This document shows, in pieces, positions 1 to 12,000 of a stretch of 64,000 nt of DNA. Numbering within the stretch: the stretch's first letter is position 1; each line of letters starts with the position of its first letter. The notes under the pieces were generated by a model that ran no database searches, was not told the origin of the DNA, and worked only from the letters and a program-made list of their open reading frames with translations. Made by a program: the position numbers and the translations under genes. This DNA comes from Trissonchulus latispiculum (lineage: Eukaryota > Nematoda > Enoplea > Enoplida > Ironidae), in contig JASAND010018147.1 in the NCBI GenBank assembly GCA_030248195.1, positions 1 to 64,000 on the forward strand. Direction: 5' to 3'.

Positions 1-1255
1 AAGAATCAGGGAGATCATTAATATACATAACAAATAAGATGGGCCCAAGCACGCTCCCCTGAGGTACTCCACTAACGACCTCTCCCCTCTCCGACAATGC
101 ATCGTTAACTCTTACGTACTGGTATCGTTCATTCAAAAAGGCGCGAATCCAATTTAAAGCACGTCCCCTAATCCCAAAAGAATCAATTTTGCTTAAAAGT
201 TTGACATGAGAAACTGAATCAAAGGCTTTACTTATGTCTAAGTAAAGAGCTTTCACACCCATCTTAAGATTTCTAGCGTCTGTCCATAATTTTAAACACT
301 CGAGTAGCTGGGTCTGGGTGGACCTATTTGACATGAACCCGTGTTGGTGCTTTGAGATAAGATTATTATGGAGAAGATGATTAAGTAAGTATTTCTTAAT
401 TACCTTCTCCATTACCTTACAACAGATACTCGTGAGGGAAACAGGGCGATAGTTAGCGGGATCCGTTTTAGACCCTTTGCCTTTAAATATAGGAATAACG
501 TGAGCAATTAACCAGTCTTCTGGCAGAATTCCCTCGTTGAAGGACTGTTGAAATATTATCTGTAAAGGAATAGATAACTGGGTTTTAAAAAGTTTGAGAA
601 ATTGAGAAGGCAGTTTGTCGGGGCCAGCTGCTGACTTGAACTTAAGGGAACTAATTGCATCAACAATGTCCTTTCTTGAGAATCTAATGTTTTCAAACTC
701 ATTATCAAAGTTTTTTGCCAATGGGACAATAGGCACTCCATTGTCCCGTACGAATACAGACTGAAACTGGTCGTTTAATAAATTTGCCTTACCATGCTCG
801 TCCATAGATGTAGAGTTACCTGTAGTCAAAACTGAAATGTATTCAGGAGAAGACAGTCTATGTTTCACGTATTTGAAAAATTTCTTATTGGAAGGTTCCG
901 TCAGAATTGTAGATTCACGCAATCTATAAAATTTGGCAATAGCATTGTCGCACATAGCCACCGCGTTTCTGTATCGGTTTCCGTCAAATTCACAGTGAGT
1001 ACGTTTAAATCTTTTGAATAAAGCCCTCTTTTTACACAAAAGCCGTCTGATATGTCGCGGGAATCTGTGTTTACCTCCCCGCTTAATTCGCTTTCTAGGA
1101 ACATGCTCCTCAATCAACACCAGACATAAGTTTTTAAATAACATCCATTTTTCATTCACTGAAGGGCAGTTTTGGAACAAAATAGGCCAATTTACCATTT
1201 CCAACTTCATCATTACCCCAGCAAAATCAACCCTATCCCAACAAAAAAAATGAAC
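1..1255 (-). CDS. LINE reverse transcriptase, partial (runs off the left edge)
   Basis: The minus-strand frame stays open from about 1255 to base 1. It shows RT landmarks in order: GPDKLPSQFLK (finger), IPIFKGKG, YRPVSLTSICCKVMEK (motif 2a), KHQHGFMSNRST, ALYLDISKAFDSVSH (motif A with the first catalytic Asp) and SGVPQGSVLGPILF (motif B). The FADD box and everything C-terminal lie beyond the window. The frame is offset by one base from the endonuclease upstream. Because the reading frame is open over more than 400 codons, I regard the element as only recently inactivated, or possibly intact if the homopolymer length is an assembly error. Confidence 0.85.
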
Positions 1256-1934
1256 AGTTACGATCCGCAGATTCAACAATATTCACATTCGAAGAAAAAC
1301 TTACAGTACAATGGTCACTGTTGGCTACTGGGGGCTGGATTTTTACATCTGACACTAAATTTGGAACACTTTCGAAAACCAAATCAAGAATAGAGTCTCC
1401 TCTTGTTGGAGAAAGCACTTTTTGAGAAAAACCCTGTTCTAGAAACGAGTTCATAAACACATCCTGTCGAAAGTTCACGCATGCCCTTGGGATTGCCCAG
1501 TCGACTCCAGGTAGGTTCATATCTCCCGTTATTACCGAATGTTTGTTCTTTTCAGTCAAAAATTTCAAGCCGTTTTGAAGAGGGCCCAGACAATCAACGT
1601 CAGATACTGAGGGGCGGTACAAAGTACAGAAAATACAGCTTGATCCTGCATTCAATCCCCTTACTTCTACGGCAACCCCCTCTATACACCCCAAATCTGG
1701 GAGTTTAACCTCCTTGCTAGTAATCGAATTTTTAACTAGAATCGCTACTCCCCCTCCCCTTCTGTCATCAGGCCTGTCTTTTCTATAGATAGAATACATA
1801 TTTTTACAAAGAAACAAACTATCTGGGCAGCCAGTGTGCAGCCAAGTTTCCGTCAGACATATAACATCAGGAAAATTGTTTTGCAGACATATTTCAAAAT
1901 GAAAATTTAAAAACTTGTTGCACAGGCTACGCAT
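1233..1934 (-). CDS. LINE endonuclease domain (EEP fold), N-terminal part of ORF2
   Basis: This 233-codon frame reads as a LINE apurinic-like endonuclease. Visible motifs in order are PDVICLTETWL (catalytic glutamate), RRGGGVAILVK, CTLYRPS, ITGDMNLPGVDW (catalytic D/N) and NSDHCTVSF (the terminal SDH motif). The frame leaves the ORF after the SDH motif because of an eight-base homopolymer (A-run 1243-1250 on the + strand). The next frame over continues into the linker and RT, so the break looks like a one-base slippage rather than a real domain end. The start ATG lies within a conserved LINE motif (RSLCNKF), so the true N terminus may be a little further upstream. Confidence 0.85.
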   Translation of the reverse strand: MRSLCNKFLNFHFEICLQNNFPDVICLTETWLHTGCPDSLFLCKNMYSIYRKDRPDDRRGGGVAILVKNSITSKEVKLPDLGCIEGVAVEVRGLNAGSSCIFCTLYRPSVSDVDCLGPLQNGLKFLTEKNKHSVITGDMNLPGVDWAIPRACVNFRQDVFMNSFLEQGFSQKVLSPTRGDSILDLVFESVPNLVSDVKIQPPVANSDHCTVSFSSNVNIVESADRNCSFFLLG

Positions 1935-1996
1935 ATTGCACAGTATGCATTATATTATTATTATATAATACCCTATTATAATTCTGCTGTAAAATC

Positions 1997-2564
1997 TTAG
2001 GCCCTATTTCTTTAAAGATTAAACGGATTAGATTAAAATTAATCCGCATTAAGAAATAGCACCTCGGATTAAACGGATTAAAATTTAATCCAGCGAGTTA
2101 AACGAGTTAAACGGATTAAATTTAATCCTATTTCTTTAATGTACCTAGGATTAAAATTTTAATCTAATCCTGTTTCTTTATTCACACTTCAGATTAAAAA
2201 CTCAACTAGTTAATTTTAATCCGACCTGCTTAATCGCTGTTTCTTTAAAGATTAATTTTAATCCGTCTAATCCTCCGCCTGCACTTTCAACTAACTTTTA
2301 ATCCTCGTGCAGTTAGGAGGATTAAACGGATTGAAAGTTGGCGGATTAAAATTTTTAATTGCTGTTTCTTTAATGGCGGATTAAATGGATTAAAATCAAC
2401 TCGTTTAATCCGCGGATTAAAAATTGTCGGATTAAACGAGTTAATTTTAATCTGTTTAATCCGTTTAATCCCGCATTAAATAAATATAAATTAAAATTTT
2501 AATCCGGCTGATTTTTAATCCGTTTAATCCGACCATTTTAATCTTTAAAGAAATAGTCCCTAAG
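1997..2564. repeat. Word-repeat foldback MITE built from TTAATCC/GGATTAA
   Basis: The two ends are inverted copies: TTAGGCCCTATTTCTTTAAA on the left and the complement of TTAGGGACTATTTCTTTAAA on the right. The 500-base interior is almost entirely the heptamer TTAATCC and its complement GGATTAA, with short spacers, so the segment can fold in many ways. No coding potential. It sits between the LINE and PSMD11 exon 2760. It belongs to the word-repeat group listed in the findings. Confidence 0.8.
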
Positions 2565-2759
2565 TTTAGAAGAAAAAGGCTTAATTTTCACACTGTATTC
2601 CATCGATTTCATACAGCTACTGTGAGTGTCCACAGAATAATAAAATGGTGTAGGATTTAGAAACTGCCGTGCGAATTTTTTCTATTTGCATTATCAAAAT
2701 GCTGAACACATTTGTGCTGTTCAGCGCTATTTTGGAATTTAACAAGAGGTTTGTTTTAG

Positions 2760-4985
2760 AATACAGTGGAGAAGAAGCTGTCTCAGATGATTTTGGATTC
2801 GAAATTATTCGGTCCGTTACATAATTAATTTATCTATGTACTTAATATGATTCAGCATGTTGATAGTTACCTATTTGTTTGAAGAGGGAAGGGTGTTTTG
2901 AAAGTCCCTAAAACATAAGACCAAAGCAGTGTATGGCAACCCATTATTCTGCATAGAAACTACTTGTCTAAACTGTTCGTTCGTTGTCTACCCCATTATA
3001 CCAGGGGGCAGTTTCATAAAACTTTTTATTTACTAGACTGGACTACTAGCAGAGTTTAGTAGTTGAGTCAAGTAGCTAAACTGTTTCATAAAACTTTTCC
3101 AATCAAGCGAGTGCGCGCACTAGATTAGCGAGTCTAGTAGACTGTCTAGTGCGAGTGAATATAATCGGATTCCACTAGTACTTGTGGTACTACTAGTACT
3201 TGTACCATAAAACTGCGGTGATTGCTGGCGAACTCGCAACTAGCAGCCCTCTAGTTCTCTAGTGAATTTTGACTAGAGAACTCGTACAAAAAACTGTCGT
3301 AAATTTTACGCGGTTAAAGAGTTTTTGGCGAAATTTTTAAGGCATGAAGTAGTGTCTTTGATTGATATTTCATTTAAATTTCAACACAATTGCTCCAACA
3401 TTAAAGAAGATACAATTTTTTAAAGAATTACCTTTCCTTTCGAAAAATCTGGAGCTAACTATCTTGCAGCTCGCACTAGCAGTGCTAGTGGCACTAGTAA
3501 CTGCGGAATCTTAGCTTGCTCTTGTCGAGTTCCTCAAAAGTTTTATGAAACACTTTCACTTTGCTACTCGCACTAGTCTTGCGAGTACTAAAGACTGACC
3601 AAAAAATGTAGAAAGCGAAATTGTTTTCTTTATATCTCAAAAACGCTTCAAGATAGCTACCACAAAGTATATATTTTCTGAACCGGACTGATGAGATCTT
3701 TCTTTTCGTGAAATTTTTTTTGAAATTTCCCGTGCGATTTCAAAGGGCGCCGCTTTTATATGTACAGAAGGATTGGTATATGGTACTGCCGCGATTTTTT
3801 CAGGAAAATTTTCCTCTTGTCTGAAAATGCTACACACCAAATTTCAACTTTTTTGGCTGAAAATTGCGTGCGTTATTCAATTTTTAAATTTTCAAAGTCC
3901 TTTGATCTTTGCCGCTTTTTCGATTTTGACTGGTTATTACTCGCGACTCGCTCAACTGAAAAATTTTTCGATTAGATTTTCAGGACCGCCAAGGCGTCCG
4001 CTTTCACCTGTGAGATTTAAAAATTTGAAAGTAGATTTTTTCGAAAAATACCACTTTTTGACCCAAAATTTCGACATAGCGAGTCTAGCAAAAGTGAGTA
4101 AAAATAACATAATGATAAAATTCAATGTAAGCTGAATGTCGAAAAAATCGACTTTCAAATTTTGAAATCTCACATATATCAGGTGAAAGCGGACGCCTAG
4201 GCGGTCCTGAAATTCTAATCGAAAAATTTTTCAGTTGAGCGAGTCGCGAGTAATAACCAGTCAAAGTCGAAAAAGCGGCAAAGATAAACGGATTTTGAAA
4301 ATCTAAAAAATTGAATAACTCACGCAATTTTCAGCCAAAAAAATTGAAATTTGGTGTGTATCAGTTTCACACAAGGGGAGAATTTTCCTGAAAAAATCGC
4401 GGCAGTACCATGTACCAATCCTTCTGTACATATAAAAGCGGCGCCCTTTGAAATCGCACGGGAAATTTCAAAAACATTTTTTCCTGAAAAGAAAGATCTC
4501 ATCAGTCCGGTTCAGAAAATATATACTTTGTGGTAGCTATCTTGAAGCGTTTTTGAGATATAAAGAAAACAATTTCGCTTTCTACATTTTTTGGTCAGAC
4601 TTTAGCATACTAACACTCACATGCCAGTGAAGTTTTTATGAAACTGCCCCCAGATTAGGATATTAGGTACGTGTTCGTAGTTTATCGTCGAGAGATGCAG
4701 TGTGCAGGAGCTGAGTCATATTATCTTTAGTTAAAATAGGTAAGCTCAGTTTGCAGAAGGGAAGGATTGTAGTTTCGAACTATTTTCATTTTTTATGACG
4801 ATGGTTTTCTTTTATCGTCACAAATTGTTTTTACTTCAGGTATTCTGGATCAGGGAAAGGGTATACTGGTAATTTATGACGATGTCTCCGTTGATAAGAC
4901 CTATGAAGCCTCCATTGATACCATTCATGCGATGGGGAAAGTAGTTGACTCCCTTTATCACAAGGCGAAAAAGTTGATTCTGTAA
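2760..4985 (+). CDS. PSMD11: 26S proteasome regulatory subunit PSMD11/Rpn6, last two coding exons (partial)
   Basis: Two exons encode the C terminus of Rpn6, a PCI-domain lid subunit that clamps the proteasome core to the regulatory particle. Exon 2760-2811 (acceptor TTGTTTTAG, donor GTCCGT) reads [16 protein letters not shown]. Exon 4840-4985 (acceptor TTACTTCAG) reads [14 protein letters not shown], then [11 protein letters not shown] and [14 protein letters not shown] before a TAA at 4983. The phase-1 junction makes the glycine of the FG-ILDQG joint, which matches the conserved family C terminus. All earlier exons are outside the window. The 2-kb intron holds nested foldback elements (3004-4651). 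Neither exon appears as a long ORF; identification rests on family similarity and splice phase. Confidence 0.9.
3004..4651. repeat. Foldback element with GGGGGCAGTTTCATAAAACTT-type ends, in the PSMD11 intron
   Basis: The left end GGGGGCAGTTTCATAAAA is matched by an inverted right end (TTTTATGAAACTGCCCCC). The left 580 bases carry repeated ACTAGT/CTCG words (ACTAGTACTTG, CGAGTCTAGTAG). A second, larger foldback (3588-4605) is inserted near the right end, leaving only about 45 bases of the host element there. No open frame of interest. Confidence 0.75.
3588..4605. repeat. Giant palindromic foldback, copy 1
   Basis: Arms of about 480-500 bases are near-perfect reverse complements, from CTAAAGACTGACC at the left to GGTCAGACTTTAG at the right. 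The centre is short. The flanks allow a TA target duplication (TA before AAGACTGACC and after GGTCAGACTT), a Tc1/mariner-type signature, but this is inference. The 60-70-codon ORFs that recur in both arms come from the repeated DNA, not from conserved genes. A second copy lies at 7368-8705. Confidence 0.85.
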
Positions 4986-7367
4986 TCTCGTTCTCAACTC
5001 GCTCATCCCTCCCCCGTCCAACCCCCGCCACACCCCTACCATAGCTTTGTGTATTTTAATCCCCTGTCCCATACCCATTTTCCTATAACTGTTACTTGTG
5101 GTTATGTACGGTATTGACGCCTGATATATTTAAGTCTTAACAAGTTGTTGAGTCTGCTTCCATTCTTGTTTTTAACTACTTAGCATGAAGTAACGTAAAT
5201 AATTGACACATTTGAAATTTGAACTTTACTTTGTTTTATCATCGGGCGCTGTTCTGTACATACGTAATTGTATATTGTATGTGTACAATGTATCGCGTGC
5301 GTACATGTACAATGTAGTAAATAAATGTAATTGTATTTCTTTGTCTTGTTATGTTCTTTTATGTGCTGCAATGCGATAATATTCTTGCATCTATTATAGT
5401 ACTTCATAGGTTGTTCTGAAATAAAGTCGCAAATTTTGAATTCTGTAATTTGTTTGATGGATTATTTAACCACAATCGCTGCTACAATGTTAATATTTCC
5501 CAATCCTTGCAGGCGGTTCATTATTTCAAATTATTTCAAATGAAAATTAAAACTGGCCTTCGTGGTGTGTAAATGAACTGTGCTTTATTCGATTTGAGAA
5601 AACAGTAAAATCTTGAAAAACCACAGCGCTTGTTAAGTTTGAATGATCGTTTGTTTGTTGCCAGCGTAGTTAGTTCAGTCCGATATGAACATTGCATATT
5701 ATTTACGGAACTTTGCACGAATTTTATTTAAACGAACGCGGTTACCTTTGTTACCTCAGACATTTCTTTTCATACGTAGGTGTACTAGGAGGGGTGGTTT
5801 GTTTTGTACTTTTCTTTATAATCGTTTAGCATTTTATTCCTGAAAATAAGTAGATTTTTCATGGCTAGTAAAATTTCAGGAATTTTGTAACAACCGAACT
5901 GAAATTGTATTAAGCATTATTTAACGCCATGTTATCCCAAAATAATTGTATGTATTTTTTGTGTGAATCTTCTTGTTATAGTCATCAGTTTTTGTGTGTA
6001 CTATGCATGCTTGTTTCTTGCTGCATTACTTAATCGACTCCAGAGACATTCAATACATTCATACAATACAATACCTATCCTGTTTCGTCAAATAACTTTG
6101 AAATGTGTCTGCCTTTAGAATTGATTTTTGAGCAAATCTGTAAATTCACCATTGAAATTTTATTTTTAAGGGGTTGGACTGTTTTCTCTCCTGTGCTCTC
6201 GTGCGTTCTGGTGCAGTGGAATTTTCTAAGCTGTCTTCTTACTATATAATTAGTAGAAATTTTAAGATTAAGGTAGTTTAACCCTTTTCCGCATAACGTT
6301 ACAAATCTGTAACGAGGGTTCTGATGGCCCAAGATCTCCGGTGCCGTTTTATCCAACAGACGTCTGCAATATCCTGAAATACTCTCTCTAAAATATTTTC
6401 CGCCCTTCTGTCTCTACAGCCTTAAGACAGATGCAAATGACTAATACTGTATCATGTTTGGTATTTAATTGGGAGCCTTCTGGAGCTGTCCTCTGAAAGC
6501 CTACAGAAATAACGCTCCATCCAATTTATAGAGCTGTCTCGTAGATTTACTTGGGCTATGTTTTATTTCGCTTCTACAGAAACCGCAAAAGATGCAGCTA
6601 GTTTCGTCCATTTTTAGAAGTGACCGTTTGGGGGGAATTTTAACTTTACTTGAATTTGATGGCTTCTAACTTTTTCTGGGTGCATCGGGGATCCTTAAAT
6701 GTGGAATTATAAAATGAAGAATTAAGTCTCTATCGATGGGTGGCAGTCCCATCTTTCTAGGTGCTTTCCCTAACAAATGGAAGCCAAAAATGTAAACTCG
6801 GTCGTTGGGTTTCGCTGAATTTGTGAACGCGCATGCGGAAAGGGTTAGTATTAACAGTTCTGGAGCCAGAAAGTTATAAGTTCGATAAGTTAAATTTGTT
6901 CTGAATTCGTTTGGAAGATTCTTCTGTACTATTTTTGAATTTGATCGTAACATCGGTTGAGTTTGTGTATGTAGGTGAGAGCTGTGTTAATTTACTTGTA
7001 GTTAAATAAAACTTTGGTTTTTCGACTTGTTGCATTTTTCTGTTGTTGGTACTGTGCTGTTTAATTTTTGGAAAACAGTTCTTTATTTCTATCTATCTTA
7101 AATGTTGGCGTCATCTAAACCCAGTTCTAATTCTAAATTCTAATTCTAAACGTGATGGATTTTCCAGGGATTAGCTTCGTGCTATTTGAGTTTTGCCAAC
7201 GGAACCTCGTCAAAAATTGCACTCCGTTTATCCAGAACTAACATACTGTACGGTACCTTGAAGGGGTCAACGTGCTTGAGAACTCAGTGTTTGAGTAGGC
7301 CAAGCAGGTTAGGTTAGTTTCTTGGAGGCCTTGGCATCTGAAGTAGAACTAAATCGATTATCAGTTT
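4986..7367. other. PSMD11 3' UTR and intergenic AT-rich sequence
   Basis: No recognisable exon, RNA gene or complete transposon is visible. It holds the PSMD11 3' UTR with two AATAAA signals, a further AATAAA near 7003 and a short ATTCTA-rich tract at about 7121-7150. A 95-codon minus-strand ORF at 6666-6953 has no family resemblance and no splice context, so I do not call it a gene. Confidence 0.6.
5320..5325 (+). promoter_or_regulatory. Candidate PSMD11 polyadenylation signal AATAAA
   Basis: AATAAA lies 335 bases after the PSMD11 stop codon. A second AATAAA follows at 5420-5425. Either could end the transcript; the sequence does not decide between them. Confidence 0.45.
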
Positions 7368-8705
7368 CTAAAGTCTGACCAAAAAATGTAGAAAGCGAAA
7401 TTGTTTTCTTTATATCTCAAAAACGGTTCAAGATAGCTACCACAAAGTATATATTTTCTGAACCGGACTGATGAGATCTTTCTTTTCGTGAAAAATTTTT
7501 TGCAATTTCCCGTGCGACTTTAAAGGGCGCCGCTTTTATATGTACAGAAGGATTGGTACATGGTACTGCCGCGATTTTTTCACCAAAATTTTCCCCTTGT
7601 ATGAAAGTGCTACACACCAAATTTCAACTTTTTTGGCTGAAAATTGCGTGAGTTATTCAATTTTTTAAATTTTCAAAATCCTTTGATCTTTGCCGCTTTT
7701 TCGACTTTGACTGGTTATTACTCGCGACTCGCTCAACGGAAAAAATTTTCGATTAGATTTTCAGGACCGCCTAGGCGTCCGCTTTCACCCGATATATGTG
7801 AGATTTCAAAATTTGAAAGTCGATTTTTTCAAAAAATACCACTTTTTGACCCAGAATTTCGACATAGCGAGTCTAGCAAAAGTGAGTAAAAATTACATAA
7901 TCATAAAGTCCAATCTAAGCTGAATCCAAGGATATAAAGTTTTTGTGGCTACGACTTACATTGCGTCCGCAATGAATTTTTAAACAATTTCCCTTTTTCA
8001 CCTGGTTTTTGCTAGTTTACACTGGTTCAGGCAAATCAAGGCGGCAACATCAAAGGGAGCCAAAAACCAGCTGAAAAAGGGAAATTGTTTAAAAATTCAT
8101 TTCTCACGCAATATAAGTCGTAGCCACAAAAACTTTATATCGTTGGATTCAGTTTAGATTGAACTTCATGATTATGTAATTTTTACTCACTTTTGCTAGA
8201 CTCGCTATGTCGAAATTTTGGGTCAAAAAGTGGTATTTTTCGAAAAAATCGACTTTCAAATTTTGAAATCTCACGCATATCGGGTGAAAGCGGACGCCTA
8301 GGCGGTCCTGAAAATCTAATCGAAAATTTTTTCCGTTGAGCGAGTCGCGAGTAATAACCAGTCAAAGTCGAAAAAGCGGCAAAGATCAAAGGATTTTGAA
8401 AATCTAAAAATTGAATAACTCACGCAATTTTCAGCCAAAAAAGTTGAAATTTGGTGTGTAGCACTTTCATACAAGGGGAAAATTTTCGTGAAAAAATCGC
8501 GGCAGTACCATGTACCAATCCTTCTATACATATAAAAGCGGCGCCCTTTGAAATCGCACGGGAAATTTCAAAAAAATTTTTTCACGCAAAGACGGATCTC
8601 ATCAGTCCGGTTCAGAAAATATATACTTTGTGGTAGCTATCTTGAAGCGTTTTTGAGATATAAAGAAAACAATTTCGCTTTCTACATTTTTTGGTCAGAC
8701 TTTAG
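7368..8705. repeat. Giant palindromic foldback, copy 2 (with intact centre)
   Basis: Same family as 3588-4605: ends CTAAAGTCTGACC and GGTCAGACTTTAG, arms of about 640 bases. This copy keeps a centre (about 7920-8150) that itself folds: the stretch around TTTTTGTGGCTACGACTTA and its complement flank a small unpaired loop near 8000-8060. Copy 1 has lost most of this centre. It lies in the PSMD11-PCM1 intergenic region. Confidence 0.85.
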
Positions 8706-9050
8706 TTAAAATGAATCCTGCCATTTCGTAGTTTGCAAGAATAACCGGATATCCGTCAACGCAAAATAGGCTCATCTGGATATGAAGGAATATCCGGCAC
8801 CCGTCACTAATATTCTCTTCATAGCAAACGTTACAATTTTAGTTTTTTTGTGGTTCAGCAACAGTATAAAGTTAAGGCAACAGTATATAAACAAGTAGGC
8901 CCCAAAAATGGCAATATTCCTTAGTCGATCTGTAAAAATTTCTTTAAGAATTTAAGAGAAATCGTCTCTAGTGCAATCCGCATTTTATTCTGCATTGTAA
9001 ATCCGAGCACAACTTCTGTCAGTTAGCAGTTAACTTGATGGGGTGACAAC
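8706..9050 (+). promoter_or_regulatory. Putative PCM1 promoter and 5' UTR
   Basis: This unique sequence lies between the foldback and the proposed PCM1 start codon. It contains a TATATAAA-like stretch near 8888 and no long ORF. The bases before the ATG (GGGTGACAAC) precede ATGG and a strong donor GTAAGC. The transcription start cannot be placed from sequence alone. Confidence 0.35.
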
Positions 9051-12000
9051 ATGGGTAAGCTCTCGTATTAAATTCTAAGTCTATTCTCATGAAATTTCCA
9101 ATGAAATGAACTTTTGTTAAACTATGCTTACAGGCCTGTTGCGGTTCCTATTTTTCCTATTTTTTCCTATTTGTTTGAGACATTCCTATTTATTCCTATT
9201 TTCAGCCGAAATTCCTATTTTTTCCTATTTTTTCTATTTGACCTGTGTAAATTTTCATTGGATCTTGGCTATTTTAATTGAACAGAACACAAAACTTTCT
9301 TTAAGTTTTGAATAGTAGAATAGTTTTTGGAAAAAATTTTGCGCCTGCGGCGCAATTGTGCTTTCCTAGTTTTTTTAAAATTTCCTCGTCTTACCGCCAG
9401 AATAATTGTGACTGTACCATTCGAAAGAGCGGGTCTTTTTTAGTACATCTGCATCAAAAAATATCAATATTTGTAAAAAAATTCATGTCAAATTGAGTTT
9501 TAAAAATTTCGTATGTTTAAAAACACGTAAACATAGGCAAATTTTGGAAATTTTTGAAATTTGCATATATATATATAATTTCTGCGGTTTAAGCATTCTA
9601 TCACATAGAGAACGTGTTTTTATTGCATTTAAAGCCTTAACCCGACCTATTTTGGTGAAAAATTAGCGATTTTTTGACGAAATTTAAAATTTGGCCTGAA
9701 ATGGCACCATGTCAGATTTTGGCCACCTGGACCACACATAGAAGGTTCAACCTCGGTAAAATCTATACCAAATTTATCAGGAGGCTCTATTGAGCTGAGA
9801 AATGCATGAATTTTTCCTTTGCAGCTAAAGGTTAGAAAAAAATTTCATTTTGAAATTTGGGTTTTTTCCCGCACATGGGTTGTTTTTCTCGCCGAGTCTA
9901 GGCCACCCCCAGGTCGCACCACAGGCACTAGTGCCAAATTGCATATACCGTCGTGAAGTTCGAGGCATATCCTCTGGGAAACTAATCCTTTTTGGGCTAG
10001 GTCTTGAAGTGCCCCCAGAAGTTGAAGAAATTTTTTGTTTTTCCAATAAAATCGGTCTTCGGATCTTTAATTCTTTTCATATTGAAGAACTGAGAAAATT
10101 TTTTAAATGCTGCGCATTTTTGGGCAAAATGGTAATTTTCTCCGAAAAATCGGATGCATTTCAAGCGTTTTCTTCATAAATGCAATAAATATGCCGTTAA
10201 AAATTTGAAAATTTGAAAACAGCGGGCTCGAAATTTTTTGGTTTTTTGCCTTTTTCCATTTTCCTTAATTTTTCCTACCTTCGAATCGCGACGGGGGGCA
10301 GCCGCTCCTGGATCCTCAACTGGGTGTTTGTGTTTTAGTTGTAGCATTTTTACTAAAAGTTAGATTCCATCTCAAAGATAACGAAGTAGGGATACAAGGG
10401 TCTGCGGGGAGTCTGGGGGCTCTGCTCCCAGCAAAAATTAGAGATTTTTGTCAACTTTGACTGATCTTTTTCAGTAACGTTTTCTTTCTGTTGCTAGAAA
10501 GAGTGCGCATAAGGCCAAATTTTTTTCATTTCAGAAATAAAGTCATTGCTGCACATTTTTTGTGCGGGCCAGAGAAATCGGCGAGTTTTCATAACTTAAA
10601 GGTTTGAAACGGTTTTTATACAATAAACAATGGATTCAGTTTTAGAAAATTATCCGAATTTTTCAGAAAAATTCGGGAATTTCTAATTTTACTGCTAATT
10701 TTCAAAGATTTTCCAACTTATCAGAAAAACTAGCGAGTTTTTCGAAGGCTGCGGAAAAATCAGAAAAAACTTTTTTCGGTAGTTCTTTCCCATCCCTGGT
10801 TAAACTCGGATTCAACTCAACCAGTTTTAACAGCATCCCCCAGTTTTCCGAGTGATCGAATATTAATCCGATAAAAAGTGGTTCGAATCCCGAAAGATTG
10901 CGACACCACCGTTCGTCAAATTCAAAATCAGTGTCGAAAGTTTTCAATATATTTAGAAATTATTTAAAGGCACATAGTAATTGCTCTTTTTGTTTGAAAA
11001 CAGCAAATTAAGCCTTCATTTTAAGCCTGGAAATTCCTATTTATATATTCCTATTTTTTGACCAAAAAGTTCCTATTTATTCCTATTTTTTGATGGTGAA
11101 ATTCCTATTTTTATTCCTATTTTTTGGAAAACCCCGCGCAACAGCCCTGTGCTTATGGGAAATGGTTTATCCGCATTAATCCCTTTAAACTTGACCTTTA
11201 ATGTCTGTGATGCAATGAATAATGGTTTTCACTTAAGGGGGGGGGGTCGCCGGGTACCAAATTTTATAGTCACCGATTTCGCTCATTTTTGGCTCTAGTA
11301 TGCCCCAATATGTGTCCAAAAACAAGACACATTTTTAGAGTCTAGGGTCAATCCAGGTAAGAGATTGTAGTTCAAATCCCTACAATTTAGTATTTACGCC
11401 ACCATGCCTCGCTGAGGGTTTCGGAGTCGTGTGCACATAGGATGACAAAAGACTACGGCATGGCCAATAGATCAAATTGAAGCCTCTATCTGGGGCTATT
11501 TATTGCTGTGCAAATGACTGATACGCCAAGCACCAAGCGAGAAACTTCGTTTGAACGATTTGTTCAAGCTCCTTCCGACTGTTATATACTTTAAACTTTA
11601 ATGCGCTCTAACTTTCTCAAACTGCTTTGTGCAAGAAGATAAAATGTTTAGGACATCGAGAGCTTCAATTTGATATAAAATTTGGCTATATTTGAAAAAT
11701 TTGAAAATTTGCAATTTTTTGACTATAGGCCTCGGACATCGCACTGAGGCATGCGTCCACAGTTGCAATTTGCAAGTTGCAGTTCCCAACACCAGCAATT
11801 GCAGTGGAATTTAGCACACATCTCCCTTTCATATGTGCAAATTGCCACACCGAATTTGGTTGGGATAGCTCGGCTTTCACCCGACTTATGGAAAATTATA
11901 TTAAAAAATTTGAGAAAATGACGTATTTTAAGGTAAAACGCCAACGCGGTGACCAAACGTGTGATCTCCTCCCAAGCAGCAGCAGCAAGGATTTTGCGTA

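Larger units (their letters stand above)
1..1950 (-). mobile_element. Non-LTR (CR1/Jockey-like) retrotransposon, antisense, 3' part beyond the window
   Basis: The minus strand encodes an apurinic-type endonuclease followed by a reverse transcriptase in the order expected of CR1/L2/Jockey-type LINEs. The copy enters the window in the RT palm, so its 3' end is missing. The left limit of the 5' end is unclear: coding similarity starts near 1934, and AT-rich sequence and a word-repeat foldback follow at 1997. The element lies antisense in an intron of PSMD11, whose next visible exon is at 2760. It is nearly intact in reading frame apart from one homopolymer frameshift, so it is probably a fairly recent insertion. 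The clade assignment is inference. Confidence 0.85.

Noticed and set aside
3637..8636. Family of 60-70-codon ORFs recurring at 3637, 4351, 7417 and 8451 (frames with [19 protein letters not shown])
   Set aside because: They lie in the arms of the giant foldback and recur because the DNA recurs; the same arms also hold open frames on the other strand, and no start context or domain is conserved.
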